Shown here: piece after piece, positions 16,999-25,969 of the stretch
Numbering within the stretch: the first letter of the stretch is position 1
Layout: the number at the start of each line of letters is the position of its first letter
Origin: Saccharospirillaceae bacterium
GTDB lineage: Bacteria > Pseudomonadota > Gammaproteobacteria > Pseudomonadales > Oceanobacteraceae
NCBI GenBank assembly: GCA_021208685.1
Contig: JAJOJJ010000022.1
Coordinates: 1-64,000, forward strand
DNA length: 64,000 bases
Reading direction: 5' to 3'
Program-made: the position numbers and the translations under genes
The notes under the pieces: generated by a model
Told to the model about the DNA's origin: nothing
The model's input: the letters and a program-made list of their open reading frames with translations, nothing else
The model's database searches: none

Positions 16999-18738
16999 TC
17001 AGCCGCCGGGTAACGCACTGCCAAGGTTATCCTGTGCGGCCAGCATACCATCCAGCAGATTGCTGGCCTGATCACGGCGCCAGTGGCGTAACCAGGCAAA
17101 ACCCGGTGAAAAACCCGGTGCCGGTGCGGCAGCCACTTTACTGGCGGAAATCGCCACAGCCGGACGGAGAACAGACTCACCGGACGGTACCACCAGCGCC
17201 CGTAAGCACTCACTGACGTAGCGGTGGGAATCAATATTATCCACCACCCACCATTCCGCCTGCAGGCGCTGGTGGGTGATATCCAGCAGCACATAGCCGC
17301 GATAATAAAAATCGACAAAATTCAGATGCGGCAGCAGTGCCTGCAATGAGCGGCTGGCCAGTTGCGCCTGCGGGTAACTTTCAATGCCGGGCGAGGTCAC
17401 CGCCGGAGTCACCAGCTCAACGCCCAATGCCTTGCCTGGTTTATCTGCAAAGGGATCATCGTGCAGTTCCATGGCCCAGCTGGAGTGAATATCACCGGTC
17501 AGCACCACCCAGTTATCAACAGCGGCTTTGCGCACGCTGTCAAACAGACGCTGCCGCGCCGCCGGGTAACCGTCCCACTGGTCGTAATTAAACGGCACAG
17601 CGTTGGTACCCAGCTGACCAACCATCACTTGCTGGCCCATGAGTTTCCAGCGGATGTTTTCCTGCTGTGCGCTGGTGAGTTTTGCGGCCAGCCAGCTTTC
17701 CTGCTCATAGCCGAGCAGGGTGCGGTCGCTGCGGTTGCGGTCGGCCTGATCGGCAGCCTGAGCATCGCGTCCGGCCAGACGGGTATCCAGCAGGCTCAGA
17801 TCAAGCAGATCACCAAAGCGGAAGTTGCGGTAAATGCCCTGTTGCCCGGCCTGCATGTCGCGGATCGGCATCCATTCCATATAGGCCTGTACTGCGCCAC
17901 GCAGACGTTCCTGCCAGCGCCCTTCCGCTCCCTCGGTGTGATTTTCGGCGCCACCCGGCCAGGCATTATTCGCCACCTCATGATCATCCCAGATCACCAT
18001 AAACGGATGCTGGCGATGCACTTCCTGCAGATCGGCATCGGTTTTATAACAGGCGTGGCGCTGACGGTAATCGTCCAGTGTGATGGTTTCACGCGGAGGC
18101 TGATTGATGCGTCCGCTGCTCAGGCTTTGTTCCAGACTGGCGTATTCATAAATGTAATCGCCCAGATGCAGCACCACATCCAGATCGCTGCGCTGCGCCA
18201 GCTCTTTATACACATTGAAATAACCACGGGCGTAATTCGAGCAGGAGGTAAACGCAATACGCAGATGCTCCACCCGCCCCTGCGGCAGGGTGCGCGTGCG
18301 GCCAACATCCGACATCTGCCCCAGCGCTTCAAACACATAGTAATAACTCTGCCCGGCCTGCAGACCGTCGGCATCGACCTTAACGGTAAAATCACGGCTG
18401 ATATCGGTATAGCCAAAGCCTTCATTCACCAGTTCACGCAGTTGCGGATCGCGGGCAATGCGCCAGCGGTAGGGAATACTGTAGGTTTCGGCCAGTGCCG
18501 GAGGGGTTATGCGGGTCCAGAGAATGACCCGGTCCGTCAGCGGATCACCACTGGCGACGCCGTGCTGAAACGGAAAGGCGCTGGAACGTGGCATGGCCAT
18601 ACGATCCTGATGTGGCAGCAGCGCATTGCTGGCTGACAAACCATGGCTGGCGAGCGCCGGGCCAGCCGCCGCAGCCACTCCCAGAGTCGCCGCTGTGCGG
18701 GACGAATTAAGCAAAAAATTCCGGCGCGTCAGGGTCAT
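16999..18738 (-). CDS. phoD: PhoD-type alkaline phosphatase/phosphodiesterase, Tat-exported
   Basis: 579 residues. A twin-arginine signal (TRRNFLLNSSRTAATLG, then AAAAGPALASHG) marks export of the folded protein. PhoD domain motifs are present in order: HGVASGDPLTDRVILWTRI, FTSCSNYARGYFNVYKELA, VVLHLGDYIYEY, MVIWDDHEVANNAW and VVLTGDIHSSWAMEL, giving the Asp, Asn and His metal ligands. PhoD enzymes use Ca/Fe and release phosphate from mono- and diesters. Expression is often under PhoB, but I see no clear Pho box in the upstream DNA. The C-terminal 50 residues (FSPGFAWLRHWRRDQASNLL) are beyond the usual domain. Confidence 0.92.
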   Translation of the reverse strand: MTLTRRNFLLNSSRTAATLGVAAAAGPALASHGLSASNALLPHQDRMAMPRSSAFPFQHGVASGDPLTDRVILWTRITPPALAETYSIPYRWRIARDPQLRELVNEGFGYTDISRDFTVKVDADGLQAGQSYYYVFEALGQMSDVGRTRTLPQGRVEHLRIAFTSCSNYARGYFNVYKELAQRSDLDVVLHLGDYIYEYASLEQSLSSGRINQPPRETITLDDYRQRHACYKTDADLQEVHRQHPFMVIWDDHEVANNAWPGGAENHTEGAEGRWQERLRGAVQAYMEWMPIRDMQAGQQGIYRNFRFGDLLDLSLLDTRLAGRDAQAADQADRNRSDRTLLGYEQESWLAAKLTSAQQENIRWKLMGQQVMVGQLGTNAVPFNYDQWDGYPAARQRLFDSVRKAAVDNWVVLTGDIHSSWAMELHDDPFADKPGKALGVELVTPAVTSPGIESYPQAQLASRSLQALLPHLNFVDFYYRGYVLLDITHQRLQAEWWVVDNIDSHRYVSECLRALVVPSGESVLRPAVAISASKVAAAPAPGFSPGFAWLRHWRRDQASNLLDGMLAAQDNLGSALPGG

Positions 18739-19389
18739 GGTGCTTTCCGCAGCAAAGACTGAACGCGCTCTATTTAATGAGCAGACGATGACAGCGCGGT
18801 TGCGCTTTGCTGACCATAGGGTTACAGAACCATGGCAGATTGATTGCGGGGAAATGACCAGATGATGACACCCACCGAATCATGATCCGCCCATATGAAT
18901 GATGCAGGGTTTATGGACAAAGCGACTCCTCTGGTGGTCGATCCGGGGGTACAACACGATTGGAAAAATCGGTATCCGTGCTCCGCTAAGCATCTGAGGA
19001 AACCCTGCGACATCCTGTCGCAGCGACAAAATAACCGCCAGGGCATATTCTGAAAGCCTGTGTTCGGCAGTGCGCTATGAGGGTGGCAAGCTGTCGTCCG
19101 CTGGGTTTACTGGGGTGTTTGTTGTGCTGTCGTCTGATCAGAGCGACGGCTGTCAGTCAGTCAATCCCGGCATCGTTTTAACAGGCGCAGTGCCTGCGGT
19201 TGATACACCGGGTCCGCTGCGTCTGTTGTTCTTTTCCCTTTTTTCTCACCGTTCTCTTTTTCCTCTTTTCTCCCTGCAGCCTCGCTGCTTTGTCTTCCCA
19301 CCACCCTATCCCGCAGTTAGCATGGCGCCCTTGTGAAAAAAATCAGCCCTGACAAAGCCCGTACAGAATCACGGGCCAATGGATAGCGA
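18739..19389. other. 650-base gene-free region with a palindrome and a pyrimidine tract
   Basis: This lies between divergent phoD and the unknown gene at 19390. A perfect 8-bp palindrome CTGCGACA-TCC-TGTCGCAG sits at 19005-19023 and looks like an operator or small hairpin. From 19228 to about 19275 the plus strand is almost pure pyrimidine (blocks such as TTCTTTTCCC and TTCTCTTTTTCC). Short open frames on both strands have no recognisable protein and poor start sites. Confidence 0.6.
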
Positions 19390-19989
19390 ATGAGCGAACA
19401 AGATAAGAAAAACACCGGCCACAGTGCCAGCGAATGGCGTCATCTGTATTTTACCGGCATCAGCCGTGTTGCGCCGCAGGACATCCGCCTCAGCGATGAG
19501 CAGATGCAGGCCTTGCTCAGCATGGTGAATGCACCCGCCGCGATTTCGTGCCCGCGTGCGATTGCGCCGCAATATTTAATTAATGAGAAAGGCACCACGC
19601 CCTGGCTGGCACTCTATGCCCTGCTCGCCACCCGTGATCCTCAGGCGTTAACCGCCGTAGCGGAAGGCCAGAGCGCCATTCAGGTACCGGCAGAATTTCT
19701 CGGCGGTGCTTTTCACAGCCATGTGAACTGGCCTGCGGAAATGCTGGCGCGCTACGATCTGACTCTGGATGGTTTTTATCTGTTTGCCATTCCCTTCCTG
19801 CTGCATCGTGATGCCCCGGCAGTCACGGATCTGAGCCAGTCGGCCAAATCACCGGACGGCCAGCTGGAGATTTTTAATATTCAGGAATTCCGCGACGAAT
19901 TTCCGGAGCAGTGCCTGCTGGAGTTCGGCATGCTGGTGAAGTTTATTCAGACCAAACGCCCGGATATTGTTGCGGCTCTGCCTTCCTGA
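19390..19989 (+). CDS. Conserved-looking protein of unknown function
   Basis: 199 residues, soluble, with no signal peptide. It has a hydrophobic central part (GFYLFAIPFLLHRDAPAV) and a Cys-containing segment (AAISCPRAIAPQYLINEKG). No family is recognised. Codon use is like that of neighbours and it ends in a strong terminator, so it is likely a real gene. The Shine-Dalgarno before the ATG is weak (GGATAG). Confidence 0.7.
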   Translation: MSEQDKKNTGHSASEWRHLYFTGISRVAPQDIRLSDEQMQALLSMVNAPAAISCPRAIAPQYLINEKGTTPWLALYALLATRDPQALTAVAEGQSAIQVPAEFLGGAFHSHVNWPAEMLARYDLTLDGFYLFAIPFLLHRDAPAVTDLSQSAKSPDGQLEIFNIQEFRDEFPEQCLLEFGMLVKFIQTKRPDIVAALPS

Positions 19990-20031
19990 ACGGTACGGAC
20001 AACCGTACAGGTTCTGATTTTGGTCTGTACC

Positions 20032-20066
20032 AAACGGCCACATCCGCCCGGATTGCGGCCGTTTTC
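20032..20066 (+). terminator. Terminator after the unknown gene at 19390
   Basis: AAACGGCC (20032-20039) pairs with GGCCGTTT (20057-20064), with an inner ATCCG/CGGAT stem, and T residues follow. A smaller hairpin (GTACGG-ACAA-CCGTAC, 19993-20008) lies just before it. Confidence 0.85.
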
Positions 20067-20137
20067 TCCCTCCCGGACACTGTCATAAAACTGTAAACTG
20101 GTACTCTGATAACAAAAACAATACGCCGTACAGAACC

Positions 20138-21088
20138 ATGACATCCCCTGTATTGAATCTGCGCCGTTGGGCTGGTGCCTGGCAGCACTGGTCGCTGGAT
20201 AAACAACTGACCCTGCTGTTTCCCGCCGGTATTCTGCTGTTTGCTCTGCTGTTTGGTGATATCCGCCAATGGCAGCCCGCTGACAATAAAGCCGCATTAA
20301 CCGGCACGGGTATTTTCTTTTTATTGATTGCCCTTACCCGCCTGGCACTGGCTCGCAATGTATTAAGTACACGTTATGAATGGCTGCTGCGCGAACTGTG
20401 GCCGGTACCGGCCATGCTGCTGGGGTATCTGCTGATGCGCTTATTACGGCTCGAACTGGCGATTGATGCGCTGGGCATTGAGCTGATGGACCCACTGATG
20501 ATCGCCGTCGACAGCGCGCTGTTCGGTCAGCCATTGCCGCTGCTGATTCAGCACTGGGTCAGTCCGTCCATGACCCTGCTGATGGAAAGCGCCTATCTGC
20601 ACTTTTATTACGCCGTCCCCATTGGCTCGTTACTCTGGCTGTTTTATTACCGGGCGGAACAGCCGGCGGCATTTATTCTTGTGCGTCAGGGGATTATCTA
20701 CACGCTGGTGGCAGGCTGGCTGTTGTATCTGCTGGTGCCGGTTATCGGCCCGGGTCAGTGGCTGGAAAGCGCATTCCGTGTCAGCCTCGGCACCCAGGAC
20801 GGTCTGGTCTATGACGCGGTCAACAGCTTCCGTTATGCCTATGACTGCTTTCCCAGTCTGCATACCGCCGTTCCCTGGGTAACGCTGCTGGTGTGCTGGC
20901 GCTGGTATGTCTGGCCACTGCGCGTTCTGGTGCTGCTGATGACCCTGAGCATTACCCTGTCCACTCTGTATCTGCGTTACCACTACGCCACCGATGTGAT
21001 GGCCGGTGCAGTGCTGGCGGTGATCGTAGCGCAGGTTCTCAACCGGCAGCAGACCGGGACGCTGCGCCCACGGGTCAGCGCGGCATAA
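20138..21088 (+). CDS. PAP2-superfamily membrane phosphatase/phosphotransferase (Aur1/IPC-synthase-like branch)
   Basis: 316 residues with about six membrane helices. The catalytic PAP2 motifs are CFPSLHTAVPWVTLL (about residue 245) and LRYHYATDVMAGAVLAVI (about residue 285), giving the two His and the Asp. The form PSLH...RYHYxxD is that of the inositol-phosphoceramide-synthase/PAP2_3 branch rather than of undecaprenyl-diphosphatase PgpB. It probably hydrolyses or transfers phospho-head groups of lipids on the outer face of the inner membrane. The substrate is unknown. It stands alone between a terminator and a gene-free region. Confidence 0.82.
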   Translation: MTSPVLNLRRWAGAWQHWSLDKQLTLLFPAGILLFALLFGDIRQWQPADNKAALTGTGIFFLLIALTRLALARNVLSTRYEWLLRELWPVPAMLLGYLLMRLLRLELAIDALGIELMDPLMIAVDSALFGQPLPLLIQHWVSPSMTLLMESAYLHFYYAVPIGSLLWLFYYRAEQPAAFILVRQGIIYTLVAGWLLYLLVPVIGPGQWLESAFRVSLGTQDGLVYDAVNSFRYAYDCFPSLHTAVPWVTLLVCWRWYVWPLRVLVLLMTLSITLSTLYLRYHYATDVMAGAVLAVIVAQVLNRQQTGTLRPRVSAA

Positions 21089-21523
21089 ACACAGAGCGAA
21101 AAAGCTCGTCAAGCCTTCTTTGGCCAATTGTGCATAAGTTCTTTCTGTCAACCCTGAAGTTTTACACAGAAGCTGTGGATATTTCTGTGTATAGTCTTTT
21201 GAGAACTGCCCTGAGTTCAGCAAATACGCCAGCCGGTAAAAAGCGTGTGTTTTTTACACAGCCAGAAAAAAGTAAAAATTTCTTTATTTTTCAAGGCATG
21301 GCGAGGGATACCGCAGGATCATAAAACACTCTGCGGAGCAAGCAGAGACGTGCTGGGCATTCTCCGCCAGCCCGATAAGACCGTCAGCGACATGGGGACA
21401 AAGCTGACATTGAATCCACAAATTCTGTGGATAACCTCTTGGATAAGTTGGCGATAAGCGGGCCGGAGCCATAGCCTGTGGGGGTTGCGGACAAGCGTTG
21501 GTTTTTTAGACGATCCGTCGCGT
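21089..21523. other. 435-base gene-free region with DnaA-box-like sites
   Basis: Contains TGTGGATAA at 21426-21434 (a perfect consensus DnaA box on the minus strand) and TGTGGATAT at 21174-21182, plus an AT-rich stretch at about 21265-21297. Repeated TTTTACACAG occurs at about 21160 and 21250. No replication genes are near, so an origin is not proposed. A short open frame at 21245-21457 has no recognisable product. Confidence 0.45.
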
Positions 21524-22402
21524 CTACTCTTCCGCTGCCAGTTGCAACCGTTCCCAGCTCTGGATCACCTGTTTGCGCAGCGGCCCCCAACGATAACCAC
21601 CCAGCGCACCGCTTTGCTGAATCACCCGGTGACAGGGAATAACAAAGGCCAGCGGGTTAGCGCCGACCGCATTACCAATGGCGCGTGCCGCCGTTGGCTG
21701 ACCGAGCTGCGCCGCCAGCTGGCCATAGCTGAGCGCATGGCCTGCAGGAATGGTTAACAGCGCCCGCCAGACTGCGAGCTGAAAATTGGTACCGCGCACA
21801 TGCAGCGACAACGGCGAGGCAGAGTCACTGCGCTTGCGGGCAAACAGTGTGGCCACTAATGGCTGTGTGGCATGGTTATCTTCACGCAGCTCGGCTGCCG
21901 GCCATTCGGCCCGCAGTGCGGCCAGCTCTTCAGCGGCGCTGCGTTCCTGATGGTGTTGTTGAACGTCAGCTAAACCGCTGTCTGCGGCAATAAAGGCAGC
22001 GCGGCATAAACCCCGCGGGGTTTGCGCAATAAACATCGGGCCAAAGGGTGTATCCGCAATGCCATAGCGGATGATCAGTCCGGCGCCAGCGCGCTGATAT
22101 TCCCCAGGCGTGACCGCGTCCAGCTGAACAAAATGATCGTGCAACCGGCTGCTGCCGCTTAAGCCCAGTTCGTCAGCCGCCGCCAGTAAGGGCAATTGCT
22201 GACGCAGCAGGAATTTACCGCGCTCCAGCGTTAATACCTGCAAAAAGCGCTTGGGACTGGTGCCCGCCCACTGGCTGAACAGGCGCTGAAAATGAAAAGG
22301 GCTTAAATGCACCGAAGCGGCAATATCCTCCAGCGAGGGTTGCTGGCGGGCATGCTCGGAAATAAAACGGATGGCCGTTGCGATTCGTTGATAGTCTGAC
22401 AT
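21524..22402 (-). CDS. Ada-like regulator/O6-methylguanine-DNA alkyltransferase
   Basis: 292 residues. Residues about 5-105 are an AraC-type HTH (PSLEDIAASVHLSPFHFQRLF; AADELGLSGSSRLHDHF). Residues about 110-290 are an alkyltransferase with VWRALLTIPAGHALSYGQLA, the active-site PCHRV, and GALGGYRWGPLRKQ. The enzyme transfers alkyl groups from O6-guanine to its Cys. It lacks the N-terminal Zn-binding domain of full Ada, which senses methylphosphotriesters, so how it is switched on is unclear. The stop is at 21524 and a gene-free region follows. Confidence 0.92.
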   Translation of the reverse strand: MSDYQRIATAIRFISEHARQQPSLEDIAASVHLSPFHFQRLFSQWAGTSPKRFLQVLTLERGKFLLRQQLPLLAAADELGLSGSSRLHDHFVQLDAVTPGEYQRAGAGLIIRYGIADTPFGPMFIAQTPRGLCRAAFIAADSGLADVQQHHQERSAAEELAALRAEWPAAELREDNHATQPLVATLFARKRSDSASPLSLHVRGTNFQLAVWRALLTIPAGHALSYGQLAAQLGQPTAARAIGNAVGANPLAFVIPCHRVIQQSGALGGYRWGPLRKQVIQSWERLQLAAEE

Positions 22403-22446
22403 AAGCAGCTCCGCAGCCCTGACCTGTTGTTATACATGCCTATCCT

Positions 22447-22476
22447 AAAAATCCGGGCAACCACCGCAACCCGGAT
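22447..22476 (-). terminator. Terminator of the Nudix gene
   Basis: On the minus strand ATCCGGG pairs with CCCGGAT around a 12-base loop, and a TTTTT run follows. It lies 20 bases after the Nudix stop and before the ada-like gene. Confidence 0.8.
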
Positions 22477-22495
22477 CTTGCGGAATGCTTTCCGC

Positions 22496-22909
22496 TCAGG
22501 AGAGATACAAACGCAGCGCTTCGGCGATGGCGATGTGGTCCGGGGCAATATCCAGTGCATTTAATCCGCTCAGAGGTTGCCAGAATACGGTTTCTGCTTC
22601 GTGCGCCTGAATCTCTCCGGTCCAGTCGGTAATTAAATAATAATGCAGCAGTTGCAGCTCGTCGGTGGGGTGCAGCAGCGAGCAGACGTAACGGGCATTC
22701 AGCGGCTGGATGCCCAGTTCTTCATCCAGCTCACGGATTAATGTGTCGTGCTGATGTTCACCCTCTTCCATATGGCCGCCCGGTACCATCACCATGCCCG
22801 GATCGATTTCTTTATCCTCACGGCGTTTTTCCAGCAGTACACAGCCATCGCGCAGCAGAATAAATGACACGCAGGGTGCGAAGGGCTGAGGAGTAATGGC
22901 AACGGACAT
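22496..22909 (-). CDS. Nudix hydrolase
   Basis: 137 residues from the ATG at 22909, which has AGGA seven bases upstream; an in-frame ATG at 22942 is less likely. The Nudix box GGHMEEGEHQHDTLIRELDE with the following ELGI is complete (G-x5-E-x7-REUxEExGU). It hydrolyses a nucleoside diphosphate linked to another moiety. The particular substrate (oxidised nucleotide, sugar or cofactor) cannot be read from the sequence. The upstream patatin gene ends in its own terminator, so this gene probably has its own promoter. Confidence 0.87.
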   Translation of the reverse strand: MSVAITPQPFAPCVSFILLRDGCVLLEKRREDKEIDPGMVMVPGGHMEEGEHQHDTLIRELDEELGIQPLNARYVCSLLHPTDELQLLHYYLITDWTGEIQAHEAETVFWQPLSGLNALDIAPDHIAIAEALRLYLS

Positions 22910-23040
22910 AGGGATTCCTGACTGAATGAACGGGCGTGACAATTATGGGGCTATCTTATAACCAGCCAGCCTTCATTCAGCAAGTTGCGCAGAGGTGCCG
23001 CTGCCAGTCCCTGCAGAAAATCCGGTCTGCGCAGCGGCGG

Positions 23041-23066
23041 AAAATCAGGCCATTGCAATGGCCTGA
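23041..23066 (-). terminator. Terminator overlapping the patatin stop codon
   Basis: A perfect 22-bp palindrome (TCAGGCCATT-GC-AATGGCCTGA, 23045-23066) includes the stop codon of the patatin gene. On the minus strand it is followed by TTTT. Confidence 0.75.
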
Positions 23067-24004
23067 GCGACCGTTGCCGGTGTGGTTAATAACGCGGTAT
23101 CAAACACGCCCTGCCGCCGTGCCGGGTCAAGGAGATTCCAACCAAAGGCATGCAGGTCATCTTCATTCGGCTCGATACGGATCACCCGTTTACCGGCGGC
23201 GCGCAGCATGGCTTCTTCACGGTCAACAATACGGGTCATCCCCTTGCGGGCATAGCGTTCAACGGCATTAAAAACACTGCCGGATTTACCCGGCCAGCGT
23301 GATGCCATTGGCGCAATAATAATCACTTCATCAACGTCTTCATTAACCAATAAATCCGCCGACGCCGGTGACACAATACCGCCATCCAGATAGGTATTCC
23401 CCTGAATATTCACCGGCGGACAACAGCCCGGCACCGCATAGGAAGCACAGACCGCACGCGATAATGGCACCTGAGTAAAATCATCGGCCTGACGGCCAAT
23501 GGCGCGGCGTTCGGCGGTTTTTGCATCCACCGCCATGAGCCAGAGTTTTTTCTGCCCGGCCTGCCTTGTTTCTGGCCAGAGGTCACCCGCCGAAGCGGAC
23601 TGAATTAAACGCACAAAGCCGGACATATCCGTACGGCCACGGGGCAGTATTCCGCAGATTCCGGTCAGCAAACTGACTTCACGGTTTAACGCTTTTTTAA
23701 ATAACGCCGGGCCACTGAATGTCCATTGTGGCCAGGGCGGTAATTTGCCGCCGGAATCGGTGGCGTGATTCCAGTAACAGCCTTGCTGCGGCTCATTATT
23801 TTGCGCGGCAATTAAACGTTCCAGACTGACACCACTGGCAAGCAGTGCGGCCAGTACAGCGCCAACCGAGGTGCCCACCAGAATATCGGCATCGGCCGGA
23901 TTCCAGTTCAGCTGTTTACTCACCGCCTGCAGTGCGGCAATGCTCCAGGCTCCACCGGCAACGGCACCACACCCCAACACCAGCGCCCGTTTTGGCTGAG
24001 TCAT
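23045..24004 (-). CDS. Patatin-like phospholipase/esterase
   Basis: 319 residues from the ATG at 24004, which has GGAGG eight bases upstream and overlaps the stop of the monooxygenase gene as ATGA. The patatin features are the Gly-rich oxyanion loop (LGCGAVAGGAWSIAALQ), the nucleophile elbow GTSVG (Ser, in DILVGTSVGAVLAALL), and the dyad Asp in TYLDGGIVSPASADLL. It cleaves acyl esters in the cytoplasm. Overlap with the Baeyer-Villiger-type gene means translational coupling and suggests it hydrolyses the ester that the monooxygenase makes. This is inference, since patatins also act on phospholipids. Confidence 0.88.
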   Translation of the reverse strand: MTQPKRALVLGCGAVAGGAWSIAALQAVSKQLNWNPADADILVGTSVGAVLAALLASGVSLERLIAAQNNEPQQGCYWNHATDSGGKLPPWPQWTFSGPALFKKALNREVSLLTGICGILPRGRTDMSGFVRLIQSASAGDLWPETRQAGQKKLWLMAVDAKTAERRAIGRQADDFTQVPLSRAVCASYAVPGCCPPVNIQGNTYLDGGIVSPASADLLVNEDVDEVIIIAPMASRWPGKSGSVFNAVERYARKGMTRIVDREEAMLRAAGKRVIRIEPNEDDLHAFGWNLLDPARRQGVFDTALLTTPATVAQAIAMA

Positions 24005-25554
24005 ACGCTGGCCTCCGTGGCTTTTTTCCGTTGCGCTGCTGGCTGCTTTGTAGTGCGGGATTTTACGCTCTGAGCCGCCCAATCAACCTTTGCCAGACCG
24101 GTATAGGACGCGAGGTCAAAGCGGCTTAATAATTGACGCATACGGTAAGTACTCCAGGGAAATCCGATACTGTTTTTGCCATTCTGGTCGAGGTAATAAC
24201 TGGAGCAGCCACCGGTATTCCAGACCGTGCCCTGCAGCTCCTCCTGCACCCGCTGGTTATAACCCTGCTGCACTTCGGCTTTCACTTCCAGCGTCTGCAG
24301 CTGATTACGCTGCATGGCCTTTATTGCGCCCATAATGTAATTAATCTGCGCTTCGATGACGATAAAAGCCGAGTTATGACCAATGGCCAGATTAGGGCCG
24401 AGAATTAAAAAGAAATTCGGGAAATTATGAATACAGGTTCCACGGTAAGCTTCCGGACTGCCCTGCCAGACATCATCCAGAGAGCGGCCATCACGGCCAT
24501 ACACATGGCGGGCGACAGGCACGTCGGACACATGGAAACCGGTGCCGAGAATAATCACATCCACGTCGGCTTCACTGCCATCCTGACCAACCACGGTATT
24601 GCCACGGATTGCTTTCACGCCGGTCGCCAGCACCTCAACGTTGTTCTGCGCCACCGCCGGATAATAATTATTCGACAGCAATACACGCTTGCAGCCCATG
24701 GTGTAATCCGGGGTTAATTTACGGCGTAATTCCGGGTCATTAATTTTGCGGTTAATGTGCGCGCTGGCGATTTTTTGCATCCACTTTAATAACAGCGGCT
24801 TGCGGAAGCCAACGCCGAAGGCTTCGAAACCGGTGTAAATCATTTTACGCCAGCTGTTCAGCGTTAACGGCAGACGGAAAAACGCCCGCTCAATGGCCGG
24901 AATACGGTGATCGGGTTTGGGCAGAATCCACTGCGGTGTGCGCTGGAAAATACTCAGCTTGCCAACGATTGGCTGTATTTCCGGCACAAACTGGATGGCC
25001 GACGCACCGGTGCCGATCACGGCGACGCGTTTGCCGGTTAAATCACAGTCATGATTCCAGCGCGATGAGTGAAACACCTCACCGTTAAATTCCGTCAGGC
25101 CGGGCAGCTTCGGCATAATAGGTTCATGCAGATACCCCACCGCCGAAATCACTTTGCTGGCCGTCAGCTCAGATTTAACGTCGCCCTCTGCGGTTTTGAT
25201 TAACCACTGCTGCGCATTTTCCTGCCAGAAACTGTCTTCCACCGCGACGCCATAACGGATAAACGGCGTGACGCCAAAGCGCTCGGCGGTGCTGCGCACA
25301 TAGCGGAGAATTTCCGCCTGCGGCGCAAAGGCACGGCTCCAGTCCGGTTTTTGCGCAAACGAATAAGAATACAGTGCCGAAGGCACATCGCAGGCACAAC
25401 CCGGATAGGTATTGTCACGCCAGCAACCGCCCAGATCCGGGTATTTTTCCAGAATCAGAAAATCGCTGAAGCCCTGCTCCAACAGTTTAACCGCAGCGCC
25501 AATGCCACTGACGCCCGCGCCGATGATGATGATATCCCAGTGTGTTTTATTCAT
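24001..25554 (-). CDS. Flavin-containing monooxygenase, Baeyer-Villiger type
   Basis: 517 residues. The FAD-binding GAGVSGIGAA is near the N-terminus, followed by LEKYPDLGGCWRDNTYPG. The Baeyer-Villiger fingerprint F-x-G-x3-H-x3-W is met by FNGEVFHSSRW (about residue 165), and a second Rossmann motif GTGASAIQF binds NADPH. It inserts oxygen into ketones to give esters or lactones. It is the first gene of a two-gene unit with the overlapping patatin. The 415-base divergent region upstream holds an inverted repeat that may be an operator. Confidence 0.92.
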   Translation of the reverse strand: MNKTHWDIIIIGAGVSGIGAAVKLLEQGFSDFLILEKYPDLGGCWRDNTYPGCACDVPSALYSYSFAQKPDWSRAFAPQAEILRYVRSTAERFGVTPFIRYGVAVEDSFWQENAQQWLIKTAEGDVKSELTASKVISAVGYLHEPIMPKLPGLTEFNGEVFHSSRWNHDCDLTGKRVAVIGTGASAIQFVPEIQPIVGKLSIFQRTPQWILPKPDHRIPAIERAFFRLPLTLNSWRKMIYTGFEAFGVGFRKPLLLKWMQKIASAHINRKINDPELRRKLTPDYTMGCKRVLLSNNYYPAVAQNNVEVLATGVKAIRGNTVVGQDGSEADVDVIILGTGFHVSDVPVARHVYGRDGRSLDDVWQGSPEAYRGTCIHNFPNFFLILGPNLAIGHNSAFIVIEAQINYIMGAIKAMQRNQLQTLEVKAEVQQGYNQRVQEELQGTVWNTGGCSSYYLDQNGKNSIGFPWSTYRMRQLLSRFDLASYTGLAKVDWAAQSVKSRTTKQPAAQRKKATEASV

Positions 25555-25969
25555 TGTTATTGTTCCTGGCCATTGAAGGGCTTGGCGATGAATGCCGTTA
25601 CTGGTCAGCTCAAAGCTGATGAAGTATTCCGTTTTAATGCAGACTACCCAAAGCGGAATAGCTCGTCAATTTTGAAACCTCCGTCGCACTCCCTATCCCG
25701 TCCGGGGCAGAGCCACGCCGGATCTGGCCTGATGACCCGCGTTGGCATGACTCCGGGTGGGTTTGTGTCATCCCTGGGGATTTGGCTGCCGCTTATTGTC
25801 CGAAAAGCACAGCTGACCATGGTAAATCCTGCCTTTGGGGCTCAGGGTTACACTGCGCCCGCCTCCGGCCAGAGCTGGCACTTTTGCCATAAAGACTGCG
25901 CCATCCGGCTATTAACCCGTGTCCGTTTTAACGCCATACTGCGATCCGCAATCAATATCGGAGCCTGCA
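25555..25969. promoter_or_regulatory. Divergent regulatory region with imperfect inverted repeat
   Basis: This gene-free DNA lies between the monooxygenase and the metallo-hydrolase. TATTCCGTTTT (25625-25635) and AAAGCGGAATA (25650-25660) are inverted copies with one mismatch and 14 bases between them. Such spacing suits a dimeric or AraC-type activator. No regulator gene is adjacent. The role is inferred only. Confidence 0.4.

Noticed and set aside
17362-18636. 424-residue open frame antisense to phoD
   Set aside because: Same reason; PhoD motifs and the Tat signal are on the minus strand.
19070-19336. Open frame through the pyrimidine tract
   Set aside because: Its Phe/Leu/Pro/Ser-rich end is only the translation of the C/T stretch and it has no ribosome site.
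21089-21523. DnaA-box-like TGTGGATAA and AT-rich DNA as a replication origin
   Set aside because: Only one perfect box and one near-match are present, with no dnaA, gidA, parAB or rep gene nearby. Chance is likely.
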